From Mesorhizobium loti CJ3sym (GTDB lineage: Bacteria; Pseudomonadota; Alphaproteobacteria; Rhizobiales; Rhizobiaceae), in contig NZ_AXAL01000009.1 in NCBI RefSeq assembly GCF_000472785.1, positions 224,463 through 288,462 of the forward strand: a DNA stretch of 64,000 nucleotides. The letters are read 5' to 3'. The notes below the pieces were generated by a model, which ran no database searches, had not been told where the DNA came from, and saw only the letters and a list, made by a program, of their open reading frames with translations. Shown here one piece after another: positions 45,478 to 53,858 of this stretch. Position numbers and translations under genes: made by a program. Each line of letters opens with the position of its first letter. Position 1 is the stretch's first letter.

Positions 45478-46758
45478 TCATCCGATGACTTCCATCTTGC
45501 CGCCCGTCGGGATGTTGGGCGCGGTCTTGTTGTCGGTGATGACAAGATCGTAGCCACCGCCGTCCTTCAGCCGCCACTGGCCGCCGACCAGCGGCGTCTT
45601 TGCGATGTTCTTGGCGGCAAAGGGCGGCAATTTGGCGCCGTCCCAGGCAATCGGGCCGACCAGCGTGTCGAGCTTGGTCGCGGCGATTGCCGCCGCCACC
45701 TTGTCGCCGTCGCTGGCTTCGCCCGCCCGCTTCATCACATCGACGGCAATCTCGAACAGTGCATGGACAAAGCCGATCGGCTGGGTCCATTGGCGGCCGG
45801 TGGCCTTGGTGAAGCCCGCCGCCACCTGCGCGGAGCTCTCGCCGGTCAGCGACGATTTGAACGGGTGGTTGGGCGTCCACCAGACTTCCGACGACAAATT
45901 GTGGCCGGACTTGCCGAGCGCCTCGACCGATTGCGGGAACAGCAGCGCCTTGCCGATCGACGCGACCTTCGGTGTGAAGCCCTGCTGCTTGGCCTGGTTC
46001 CAGAAGGTGGTGAAATCGGGCGGGATCATCACGCCGGTGATGATTTCGCACGACGCGCCCTTGAAGGCGTTGATCTGCGCCGAGAAGTCGTCGGTCAGGT
46101 TCTGGTAGCGGCCGGTGTCGGTCAGCCCGTAGCCGCCCTTGGCCAATACCGGCGGGAAGCCGACCGTGCCGTCGCCCCAGGCATTGCCGTCGCCGTCATT
46201 GGGGAACAGGCCGCCAACCTTCTTGTTGGTCTCAACCTGTGCCCACATGTTGGTGAAGACGGCAATGACGTCTTCTAGCCCCCAGAAGAAATGGTAGGCA
46301 TAGTTGAACGGCTTCCACGAGGAGGGGTCGCCGGGATTGCCTTGCTGGCCGATGAACCAGGGCTGCCAGGGTGCTACGGTCGACAGGCACGGCACCTCTT
46401 CCGCCTCGCAGGTGGTTGCGACCGGGTTGGTGGTCTCCGGCGTCGAGGCGACAAGCATCAGATTGACCTTGTCGGTGACGATCAGCTCCTTGGCGACTTC
46501 CGCTGCCCGGTTCGGGTTGGACTGGCTGTCCTTGACGACGACCTCGTAGTTGAGGCCGGCGGCCTTGGTGGCGGCGAGAAACCCGTCGATGATGAATTTG
46601 TCGGCCTCGGCAAAGGCGGCCAGCGGGCCGGATTGCGGGCTGACATAGCCGAGCTTGATCGGCGCATTCTGGGCGATTGCCGGCATGGCCAGCCCCGACG
46701 TGCCGGCAAGCAAGCCGGTGGCTGCCGTATTCCGGATGAATTCGCGTCTGTTAATCAT
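45478..46758 (-). CDS. ABC transporter substrate-binding protein (LivK-like, Tat-exported)
   Basis: A 426-residue periplasmic binding protein. The N-terminus carries a twin-arginine motif (NRREFIRN) and ends at AMPAIAQ, so it should be folded before export. The mature protein has the type-I Leu/Ile/Val-binding fold: IKLGYVSPQSGPLAAFAEAD. Similar Tat-dependent members bind aromatic or amide ligands. The ATG at 46758 with GGGAGGA upstream decides the start. It follows the maleylacetate reductase gene by 23 bases. Confidence 0.9.
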   Translation of the reverse strand: MINRREFIRNTAATGLLAGTSGLAMPAIAQNAPIKLGYVSPQSGPLAAFAEADKFIIDGFLAATKAAGLNYEVVVKDSQSNPNRAAEVAKELIVTDKVNLMLVASTPETTNPVATTCEAEEVPCLSTVAPWQPWFIGQQGNPGDPSSWKPFNYAYHFFWGLEDVIAVFTNMWAQVETNKKVGGLFPNDGDGNAWGDGTVGFPPVLAKGGYGLTDTGRYQNLTDDFSAQINAFKGASCEIITGVMIPPDFTTFWNQAKQQGFTPKVASIGKALLFPQSVEALGKSGHNLSSEVWWTPNHPFKSSLTGESSAQVAAGFTKATGRQWTQPIGFVHALFEIAVDVMKRAGEASDGDKVAAAIAATKLDTLVGPIAWDGAKLPPFAAKNIAKTPLVGGQWRLKDGGGYDLVITDNKTAPNIPTGGKMEVIG

Positions 46759-46781
46759 TGTTGTTCCTCCCTGTGTTGCCG

Positions 46782-47843
46782 TCAGTTCTGTGGTCGTCTT
46801 CCCTCCCACGCGTCCTGCAACAGGGCGCGGATTGCGGCGCGGTCGAAAGGCCGCGGATTCCAGTATGGATTCTTCGTCGCGATCTCGGCGGCGCTATCGA
46901 GATCGCCCTGCTTGAGGCCGAGTTCCCGGAGTGTGAGCGGCGCGCCGACGGATTTGGCGAAATCGTGGAGACCGCCGCCGGCGCTACCGCCAAGGATGTC
47001 GGCGACGGGCTTGAGTAGGTCGGGCACGGCGACGGCGTTGAAGCCGATCGTGTGCGGCAGCATCACCGCATGGGTCTCCGCATGCGGCATGTCGAAGGAG
47101 CCGCCAAGCGTGTGGCAGATCTTGTGATGCAGCGCCATGCCGACAGTGCCGAGCACCGTGCCGCACAGCCAGGCGCCGTAGAGCGCGTCGCCGCGGGCTT
47201 CGAGATTCCTCGGCTCCTTCACCAGCACTGGAAGTGCCGTCTTAAGGGCGCGCAGCCCTTCGGTCGCCATCAGCGTCGAGACAGGGTTGCGGTCCTGCGC
47301 GTAAAGCGCCTCGGCCGCATGCGCCATGGCGTTGAGGCCTGAGGTGACGCTCATCGCTATGGGCAGGCCGATGGTCAGTTCGGGGTCGTAGATCACCACT
47401 TCCGGCAGGATTTTTGCATCGCGCACGGTGGTCTTCACGCCGTTCTCGGTCTGGCCGAGGATCGGCGTCACTTCCGAGCCGGCATAGGTGGTCGGGATGA
47501 CGATCTGCGGCAGGTCGGTGCGATACGCGATCGCTTTGCCGAGACCAGTGGTGGACCCGCCGCCGAGCGAGACGACGCAGTCGGCGCTGATTTCTTTTGC
47601 CGTGTTCATGGCGGCTTCGGTCACATCGACCGGCGTGTGCATGGCCGCGCCCGAAAAGGTTCCCGCCGCCAGCGGCCCAAGCCGCTTCGCCAGCGCTTCG
47701 CCATCGGCTATTTGATGCGGCGTCGACAGCACCAGCGCACGCTTGCAGCCGAGTTTTTCGACCCATGAGCCGACTTCCAACGAGGCGCCATTACCGAAGA
47801 CGATGTGGGCAGGGCTGCCGGAATAGGTGAATTGCCTCGTCAT
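46782..47843 (-). CDS. Maleylacetate reductase
   Basis: A 353-residue iron-containing-alcohol-dehydrogenase-fold enzyme that reduces maleylacetate to 3-oxoadipate with NAD(P)H. Cofactor-binding VVSLGGGSTTGLGKAIA, TYAGSEVTPILGQTENG and the metal/substrate His region MALHHKICHTLGGSFDMPHAETHA are typical. In this pathway it acts directly after the hydroxyquinol dioxygenases. Its ATG overlaps the preceding dioxygenase gene by four bases. Confidence 0.95.
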   Translation of the reverse strand: MTRQFTYSGSPAHIVFGNGASLEVGSWVEKLGCKRALVLSTPHQIADGEALAKRLGPLAAGTFSGAAMHTPVDVTEAAMNTAKEISADCVVSLGGGSTTGLGKAIAYRTDLPQIVIPTTYAGSEVTPILGQTENGVKTTVRDAKILPEVVIYDPELTIGLPIAMSVTSGLNAMAHAAEALYAQDRNPVSTLMATEGLRALKTALPVLVKEPRNLEARGDALYGAWLCGTVLGTVGMALHHKICHTLGGSFDMPHAETHAVMLPHTIGFNAVAVPDLLKPVADILGGSAGGGLHDFAKSVGAPLTLRELGLKQGDLDSAAEIATKNPYWNPRPFDRAAIRALLQDAWEGRRPQN

Positions 47844-48703
47844 GCCGCCCGGCTCCCCTTGCGCGCCATTGCCATGACGAAGCTGAAATCGAGCGACCAG
47901 CTGTTGCCGGCACGTTTGAAATCGCCGACCAGTTCGGGTTTAACGCCGAACAATGCGTCTTCGCTCAGACGCGGATCGCCGCGCTCGAACACTTGCGTCG
48001 TCAGGGTCTCGAAATTGTTGGCGCGGATGAGAAAATGCAGATGCGCCGGCCGGCTGAGCGGGTAATTTAGCCGGCCAAGCATCTGCCCGACCGGGCCGTC
48101 ATCCGGCACACCATACCCGGCCGGCTTCACCGTGCGGTAGTGGAAACGGCCATCGCTGTCGGTAGTGAAGACGCCACGCAAATTGAATTCTGGCTGCAGA
48201 TCGGGTTGCTGGTTCTCATAGAATCCTTGAGCGTTGGCTTGCCAGGTCTCGACCGTCGCACCCGCTACAGGCATTCCGTCGAGGTCGACCACGCGACCTG
48301 TCACGGTCAGCGGCGCGCCAACGCCATCGAGAGAAATGTCGGCGCCGAGCGGCAGCCGTGGTGCGTCGGTACGATAGAACGGGCCGCGCCCGGTGTTGGG
48401 GGTGGCGCCGTTCGGGCGACGGGAATTGATATCCTCGACCAGCGCGGTGACGCCGAGGAGATCGGACAGCAAAACCCATTCCTGCCGCTTGTCGTCGCTG
48501 GCATGGCCGATTTCGGTGAGGAAAGCGATGGCTTGCCGCCAGTCCGCCGCTGTCGGACGTGTCTCCCGGACGATCTGGTGGAGATGGTCGACAACAGTCG
48601 CCAGGAAGCGCGGCAACGGTCCGGCCTTGGCCTTCAAAAGGCGTTGGGCGACCATCTCGGCGGAGTTGGCCTCGTTGAACGACGGTATGCCTGGATGTGA
48701 CAT
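47840..48703 (-). CDS. Hydroxyquinol 1,2-dioxygenase (intradiol), second copy
   Basis: A 287-residue paralogue of the dioxygenase at 39401-40279. Iron ligands are kept: Tyr in AQGFYENQQ, Tyr in KPAGYGVPDDG, His pair in RPAHLHFLI. It differs in the second-ligand loop (AGYGVPDDG against KFYPIPDDG), which borders the active site, so substrate preference may differ. GGGGAGGAG before the ATG at 48703 sets the start. First gene of the nine-gene operon, divergent from a LysR gene. Confidence 0.93.
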   Translation of the reverse strand: MSHPGIPSFNEANSAEMVAQRLLKAKAGPLPRFLATVVDHLHQIVRETRPTAADWRQAIAFLTEIGHASDDKRQEWVLLSDLLGVTALVEDINSRRPNGATPNTGRGPFYRTDAPRLPLGADISLDGVGAPLTVTGRVVDLDGMPVAGATVETWQANAQGFYENQQPDLQPEFNLRGVFTTDSDGRFHYRTVKPAGYGVPDDGPVGQMLGRLNYPLSRPAHLHFLIRANNFETLTTQVFERGDPRLSEDALFGVKPELVGDFKRAGNSWSLDFSFVMAMARKGSRAA

Positions 48704-48781
48704 GCTCCTCCCCGGTTCCATCTCACCAAGGGACAATACCGGAGGCCGGATACAAAGATGATGATTTCTGGCCGATTTAAT

Positions 48782-48796
48782 ATACCATATTGGTAT
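48782..48796. promoter_or_regulatory. Perfect palindrome overlapping the LysR start codon
   Basis: ATACCATATTGGTAT is a perfect 6+3+6 palindrome; its last two bases are the first two of the LysR ATG. It lies in the 91-base region between the divergent LysR gene and the aromatic operon, so it is a strong candidate operator, likely also for autoregulation. No Shine-Dalgarno sequence is present before this ATG. Confidence 0.7.
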
Positions 48797-49745
48797 GAAA
48801 CTCGATGAACGGCATTTGATCCAGCTGGCGGCGGTCGTGCAGGCAGGGGGTGTCACCGAGGGCGCCGCGCTTGTCGGCCTATCACAGCCGGCGGTTTCGC
48901 GCACATTGTCGATGCTGGAAAAGCGGCTGGGCGAGCCGCTTTTTCTGAAGGGCCGCCGGCCTTTGCAGCCGACACCGCTCGGCCAGGCGCTCGCCGATCA
49001 TGGCCAGGTGATGCTAGCGGCATCACGCAAGGCCTCCGACATCGTCGCCAATTTCAGCCAGGGCCGCTCCGGCGTGGTGCGGGTCGGCGGCACGCCGTTC
49101 TTCATGGACGCACTGATCTCCGGCATGATCGCCGATTTCCAGAACGCCTATCCGGATGTGCGTATCGACCAGAGCTATGGCTATCTGCCGGACCTGCGCG
49201 CGGCCATCAATGCCGATCGCATCGACCTCGCCGTCTGTCCGATCGATATCCTGAAAGAGGGGTCAGGCATGGAGTTCCGCGAAATCCTGCCTGGCCGCAA
49301 TGTCGTCGCTTGCCGGTCGACGCATCCGCTGCTGCTGCGGCGCAAGCTGAAAACCAGCGACCTGCTCGACTATCCCTGGATCGCGCCGCCGCCTGGCAGC
49401 CCGCTGCTGGAGGATTTGCGCAGCCTGCTTCTGTCGCTCGGCGCGACGGAGATAAAAATTCGCTACTCTGGCGGCTCGCTGACCAGCGCCATCAACTACA
49501 TGAAGGAAACCGACGCGCTGACCGTGCTGCCGCACAGCGTCGTCTTTGCCTTCCGCCGGGACAAGGCGATCACCGCGCTGCCGCTGGCGATCCCGCATCC
49601 AGAGCGGGCGCTCGGCTTGCTCAGGCTCGCCGACACGCCGCGAGCACCGGCCGTCGACGCCTTTGCCAAGCACATCCGTCTTGGTTTCGACAACCTCAAG
49701 CACCTGATCAAGCGACATGAGCAAGCGGTGGTCTGGGGCGCTTAG
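48795..49745 (+). CDS. LysR-family regulator of the hydroxyquinol operon
   Basis: A 316-residue LysR protein with its helix-turn-helix in the first 60 residues (LIQLAAVVQAGGVTEGAALV, SQPAVSRTLSMLEKRL) and a co-inducer domain of the GbpR/galactose-binding type. Divergent placement next to the hydroxyquinol/aromatic operon implies it controls that operon in response to a pathway metabolite. The start codon has no visible ribosome site and is covered by a palindrome, so the mRNA may be leaderless or the true start may be elsewhere. It converges with the next LysR gene, their stop codons overlapping. Confidence 0.88.
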   Translation: MKLDERHLIQLAAVVQAGGVTEGAALVGLSQPAVSRTLSMLEKRLGEPLFLKGRRPLQPTPLGQALADHGQVMLAASRKASDIVANFSQGRSGVVRVGGTPFFMDALISGMIADFQNAYPDVRIDQSYGYLPDLRAAINADRIDLAVCPIDILKEGSGMEFREILPGRNVVACRSTHPLLLRRKLKTSDLLDYPWIAPPPGSPLLEDLRSLLLSLGATEIKIRYSGGSLTSAINYMKETDALTVLPHSVVFAFRRDKAITALPLAIPHPERALGLLRLADTPRAPAVDAFAKHIRLGFDNLKHLIKRHEQAVVWGA

Positions 49746-50617
49746 GCATTACCGGTGGCCTCGGCCTTCAGCCAATCGGCGAAGGTCGTCATCGCCTGCG
49801 AGTTCTGGCGCCGGCGCCGCGCCGACAGCCAGTAGCGGCCGACATCGACCGTGCTGCTGAAAGGCCGTACCAACTGGCCGGAGCCAAGCTCGCGGCTGAA
49901 CATCGACACGGGCAGCAGCGCTACGCCGGCGCCCTGGACGGCGGCATTGGCCATAGTGACGGAAGAATCGAAGACGATGCCCTTGATCGGTGGGCAATGG
50001 CGCCCGGCCGCCTCGAACCAGCGCAGCCATTCGTCTTCCCGGTAGGAGCAGAGCAGCGTTTCGCGCCCGAGATCCAAGGGGTCACGCAGACGCGCGGCGA
50101 TGTCGGGCGCGCAAGCGGGTGAGAACGCGCCGGGCAGCAGAGGCGTGTTGTCTGTCCCCGGCCAGGAGCCGTCGCCGAAGCGGATGGCGAAGTCGAGACC
50201 GTCGGCGGCCAGATTGACCCGGTTGTTGTTGGTCGAGATGCGCAATTCGATGTCCGGATAGGCCCGGTGAAACAGCGGAAGCCGCGGGATCAGCCAGCCC
50301 GAGGCGAAGGTGCCGACGACACCGACGGTGACGATGTCGTGGAAGCGGCCGCCTTCGAAGCGGTCGAGCGTGATGCCAATCCTGTTGAAGGCATCGCTCA
50401 AAACCGGCAGCAACGCCTCGCCTTCTTCGCTTAAAGTCAGCCCGTGCGGCAGCCGGCGGAACAGCCTGACGCCAAGCACCTCTTCAAGACCCTTGACCTG
50501 ATGGCTGACGGCGGCCTGGGTGACGCGCAGCTCGAGGCCGGCGCCGGTGAAGCTGAGATGCCGGGCGGCGGCCTCGAAAGCGCGCAAGCCATTCAGCGGG
50601 AGGTGCGATCGCTTCAT
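49742..50617 (-). CDS. LysR-family regulator, AmpR/GcvA type
   Basis: A 291-residue regulator opening MKRSHLPLNGLRAFEAAARHLSF, the signature of the AmpR/GcvA branch, with TQAAVSHQVKGLEEVLGVRLF as recognition helix region. It is divergent from a class A beta-lactamase gene, the classic ampR-bla layout, so it probably activates bla in response to peptidoglycan fragments. The frame runs upstream into the intergenic region, but the ATG at 50617 gives the family start. Confidence 0.9.
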   Translation of the reverse strand: MKRSHLPLNGLRAFEAAARHLSFTGAGLELRVTQAAVSHQVKGLEEVLGVRLFRRLPHGLTLSEEGEALLPVLSDAFNRIGITLDRFEGGRFHDIVTVGVVGTFASGWLIPRLPLFHRAYPDIELRISTNNNRVNLAADGLDFAIRFGDGSWPGTDNTPLLPGAFSPACAPDIAARLRDPLDLGRETLLCSYREDEWLRWFEAAGRHCPPIKGIVFDSSVTMANAAVQGAGVALLPVSMFSRELGSGQLVRPFSSTVDVGRYWLSARRRRQNSQAMTTFADWLKAEATGNA

Positions 50618-50721
50618 CGGTCCAGCCCTAGTTTTTCTTATGACGGAGGCGATGTTTACTCGTTTGCGGCGCCGCCGGATTGGGGCCAGTCCTGCGGCGC
50701 GGGGCAAGAGAGAGTGTGGAC

Positions 50722-51615
50722 ATGACAAGCAGACGCAGTTTCATTGGTGGTCTCGCGGTGGTTTTGACGGCCCCCATCACGTTGAGCGCGATGGCGAAGG
50801 CGGCAATAAGCCCGACAAAATTTGATGGGCTGACGCCGAAAATAAGGCGGCTTGAGGCGAAAAGCGGCGGCCGGCTTGGCGTGGCCTGCCGGATCGCCGG
50901 AACGACGGCGCAATTCGGCTATCGCGAGAATGAGCTGTTTCCGATGTGCAGCACCTTCAAGACACTTGCCGCGGCACTCATCCTGCACCGCGTCGAGGGC
51001 GGCATCGAACAGCTCGACCGCAGCATAGAGGTGCCGCATAACGCCGTTGTCGCGAGTTCGCCAACCACCAAGAACCACGCCGGCGGCGAGATGACGGTGG
51101 CGCAGCTTTGCGAGGCCGCGGTAACCGTCAGCGACAATGGGGCCGCCAATCTGCTGCTGGACTCCTTTGGCGGACCGGCGCAACTGACCACCTATCTGCG
51201 CTCGATCGGCGATACGGTGACCAGGCTCGACCGCATCGAGCCGGAGCTGAACGAATCGGCGCCGGACGATCCCCGCGATACGACCTCGCCGTTGGCCATG
51301 ATCGACGACTGTGAACGCCTCGCTCTCGGCGACAGCCTCTCGCAAAAGAGCCGGGCGCAGCTTGTTGACTGGCTGGTGGCCAACAAGACCGGCGACGACC
51401 GTATCCGAGCCGGATTGCCGAAAGGCTGGAAATGCGGCGACAAGACCGGCACCGGCGATCGTGGCAGCACCAATGACGCGGCCGTCATCTGGCCGACGTC
51501 GGGCAATCCGATTCTGATGTCGGTCTATCTGACCGGCACCAAGCAGAGCCTGGCCAAGCGCAATGCGGTGATAGCATCGGTCTCACGCGCTTTGGTCGAA
51601 GCGATCGAGGCGTAA
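50722..51615 (+). CDS. bla: Class A beta-lactamase
   Basis: A 297-residue serine beta-lactamase. All class A motifs are present: S77-TFK (Ambler Ser70/Lys73) in MCSTFK, SDN at 137-139, E173-PELN (Glu166) and K241-TG. The signal peptide has a twin-arginine motif (TSRRSFIGG), suggesting Tat export as a folded enzyme, as reported for some class A enzymes. A Cys precedes the active Ser, but the usual partner at Ambler 238 is Gly, so it is not of the disulfide-bearing carbapenemase type. AGAGAG precedes the ATG at 50722. It is divergent from an AmpR-like gene. Confidence 0.94.
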   Translation: MTSRRSFIGGLAVVLTAPITLSAMAKAAISPTKFDGLTPKIRRLEAKSGGRLGVACRIAGTTAQFGYRENELFPMCSTFKTLAAALILHRVEGGIEQLDRSIEVPHNAVVASSPTTKNHAGGEMTVAQLCEAAVTVSDNGAANLLLDSFGGPAQLTTYLRSIGDTVTRLDRIEPELNESAPDDPRDTTSPLAMIDDCERLALGDSLSQKSRAQLVDWLVANKTGDDRIRAGLPKGWKCGDKTGTGDRGSTNDAAVIWPTSGNPILMSVYLTGTKQSLAKRNAVIASVSRALVEAIEA

Positions 51616-51678
51616 GCCGCATCGGCGCGGAGTTGGTCGCGTCATCGTCGAGGACGCGACGGCTCCCAGGGAGCCCGA

Positions 51679-53511
51679 TCAGCCGCTCGGAACGCTCTCC
51701 AGACGGCGCTCCGGTTCGCGCGAATTGGCGATAAAGCTGCGCCAGCCGCCGTGTATCGAGATGTCGGTTGCGGCCAACAGGCCGGCCGTCTCGGCCAGGA
51801 AGCCTTTTGCCGACGTGCCGTCGTTGAGTTCGATCGTGCCAATGCCAAGCGGAGCCGGGATGGCGGCGACGAAGCGTCCGAAGGCATCCGGATCAAGCCG
51901 CCAGACCTCGACGTCTATCTGCATGCCGTCGCCGGCTACGCGCACCAGGCCAGGCTTGGGCACGGCTTGCCCGGCAAGTGCATAGAGCCGATAGGCAGGC
52001 GTTGTCTTCGCGTTCCTCGAGAACCGGGCTCCGAGCTCCCGCAATTGGCCATTGAGCGGCATGCCCGAAAGATGCGCGCCGACAACCACCAGATCGATCA
52101 TCTCGTCTGCCGCGCATTCGCCGAGTGGCGGGCTACCCGGCTGCGCCCAGCCGGTCGCGCCGAGCGGCAGGCCACTCGCGGCATGGATGTCGCGGGCGAG
52201 TCCAGCCGTGAGCCAATCCTTGCCCGCCATGGCGAGCAAGGTCACGCTCATCGGCAGCCCGTCGTCGCGCTTGCCGGTCGGCACTGCGATGCCGCACATA
52301 TCGAGCAGATTGACGAAATTGGTGTAGGTGCCGAGCCGGCTGTTGGTGGTGATCGGATCGGCTCGCACCGCCTCCAGGGCGTAATGCGTCGGCGCGGTCG
52401 GCACGCAGAACAGGTCGACCGAAGCGATGACCGGGCCGAGCTTGGCCTTGTAGGCCTGCAGCGCATAAAGGCCCTTGAATGCATCGGCCGCCGACAGGCC
52501 GCGCGCGCCGCCGATGATCTTTCGCGTTACCGGATGCAGCGCCGCTTCGTTGGCGTCCATGAAGTCGCGGATCGCCGCATAGCGTTCGGCCACCCAGGCG
52601 CCTTCGTAGAGCAGATTGGCGGTGGCATAGAAATCGCCGAACGGGATTTCGACCAGCCGGCAGCCGAGCTTTTCCAGCACCGCAAGGGCCGCCTCGAAGC
52701 CTGCCTGCATCGAGGTGTCGCCGAAGAACTTCAGGTCAGTCTTCGCCGGCACGCCGACGCTCAGCACCGGCGGACGCGTGGCAAGCGCCGGCACCTTGAC
52801 CGCGCGAGAATAGGCGTCGGCCGTGTCCTTGGCCGCCGCGACGCCGTACACGGCATAGGCATCGTCGACGGTGAGCGCGAACACCGAGATGCAGTCGAGC
52901 GTGCGGCAGGCCGGCACGACGCCGGCAGCTGACAACGCGCCGACCGTCGGCTTCAGCCCGACGATGTTGTTGAGGCCGGCGGGTATGCGGCCGGAGCCGG
53001 CCGTGTCGGTGCCGAGCGCGAAGGAGACGATGCCGCGCGCCGTCGCCACGGCGGATCCCGATGAGGAACCGCCCGGCACCAGGCTGGCATCGACGGCGTT
53101 CCTGGGGATCGGATACGGCGTGCGCACGCCGACAAGGCCGGTGGCGAACTGGTCGAGATTGGTCTTGCCCACCACCAACGCGCCAGCCGTCTTCAGCCGG
53201 GCCACCACGGTGGCGTCCTGGTCGGGCACATAGGCATATTCGGCGCAGGCGGCGGTCGTCGGCATGCCGGCGACATCGATGTTGTCCTTGACCGCGAACG
53301 GCACGCCCCACAGCGGCTTGCCCACCGGATCGAACGGCCCGAGTGTTCGCGCCTGCGCTAGCATCTCCGCCTTGGCGGCAAGATGAATGAAGATGCCGGG
53401 ATCGTCGGCCGCCACGATGCGCTCATGCACGGCATCGATCATGTCGGTTACACTTACGCCGGCCGCATAGGCCGCATGCAGACTGCCGATGTCGAAGCGG
53501 ATATCGCTCAT
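51679..53511 (-). CDS. atzF: Allophanate hydrolase
   Basis: A 610-residue amidase that hydrolyses allophanate to 2 CO2 and 2 NH3. The amidase-signature Ser-cisSer-Lys triad is Lys75 (FAVKDNID), Ser149 (PGGSSSGS) and Ser173 (TDTAGSGRIP); the spacings of 74 and 24 residues equal those I recall for Pseudomonas AtzF. The C-terminal domain (about 460-610, IDLVVVGAHLSGMPLNGQL) is the AtzF-type accessory domain. No urea carboxylase gene is near, so allophanate must come from biuret rather than urea, which agrees with the biuH gene upstream. Its ATG overlaps the cupin gene by four bases. Confidence 0.95.
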   Translation of the reverse strand: MSDIRFDIGSLHAAYAAGVSVTDMIDAVHERIVAADDPGIFIHLAAKAEMLAQARTLGPFDPVGKPLWGVPFAVKDNIDVAGMPTTAACAEYAYVPDQDATVVARLKTAGALVVGKTNLDQFATGLVGVRTPYPIPRNAVDASLVPGGSSSGSAVATARGIVSFALGTDTAGSGRIPAGLNNIVGLKPTVGALSAAGVVPACRTLDCISVFALTVDDAYAVYGVAAAKDTADAYSRAVKVPALATRPPVLSVGVPAKTDLKFFGDTSMQAGFEAALAVLEKLGCRLVEIPFGDFYATANLLYEGAWVAERYAAIRDFMDANEAALHPVTRKIIGGARGLSAADAFKGLYALQAYKAKLGPVIASVDLFCVPTAPTHYALEAVRADPITTNSRLGTYTNFVNLLDMCGIAVPTGKRDDGLPMSVTLLAMAGKDWLTAGLARDIHAASGLPLGATGWAQPGSPPLGECAADEMIDLVVVGAHLSGMPLNGQLRELGARFSRNAKTTPAYRLYALAGQAVPKPGLVRVAGDGMQIDVEVWRLDPDAFGRFVAAIPAPLGIGTIELNDGTSAKGFLAETAGLLAATDISIHGGWRSFIANSREPERRLESVPSG

Positions 53512-53858
53512 GTGGCCTCTCCCAGAATGATCACCGGCAGGTCCCATTGGATCAGCACGACGCAGCCGTCTTTCGTCCACACCGAATGCTCGGTCCCGAC
53601 CGGGTTAAGGACGACGCTGCCCGCGGGATAACAGCCATTCTCGTCGCTTTGCGTGCCCTCGAGCACGACAATGGTTTCCAGCCCGACATGGCGGTGGCGC
53701 GGCACGCCCGCGCCGGGCCGGTAGTCGAGGATCGCCACCGACGGTTCGACCGGTCCGCCCTTGAGCAGCCAGTGCACCGTGATGCCCTCGCGAAAAGGCT
53801 CGAACGCCAGGTCGCGCCAGCCGCCATCGATGAGGCCGGCAAAACTCAGATTAGCCAT
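53508..53858 (-). CDS. ChrR-like cupin-domain protein
   Basis: A 116-residue single cupin barrel. Metal-binding residues are visible in HRHVGLETIVVLEG (two His and a Glu) and GTEHSVWT (third His). Its role is unknown; lodged between two hydrolase genes with overlaps on both sides (eight and four bases), it must be co-expressed with them. It could be a metal-dependent isomerase or hydrolase, or a chaperone for an unstable intermediate such as carboxybiuret. The ATG at 53858 with AGGGA upstream is chosen over a TTG six bases earlier. Confidence 0.8.
   Translation of the reverse strand: MANLSFAGLIDGGWRDLAFEPFREGITVHWLLKGGPVEPSVAILDYRPGAGVPRHRHVGLETIVVLEGTQSDENGCYPAGSVVLNPVGTEHSVWTKDGCVVLIQWDLPVIILGEAT

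Noticed and set aside
42032..46758. Ordinary branched-chain amino acid transporter
   Set aside because: The fold is of the Liv type, but the genes are embedded in an aromatic degradation operon with overlaps to its enzymes, so an amino acid substrate is unlikely.
50722..51615. Carbapenemase of the disulfide type
   Set aside because: There is a Cys beside the active Ser, but Ambler position 238 is Gly (KTGTGDRG), so the C69-C238 bridge cannot form.
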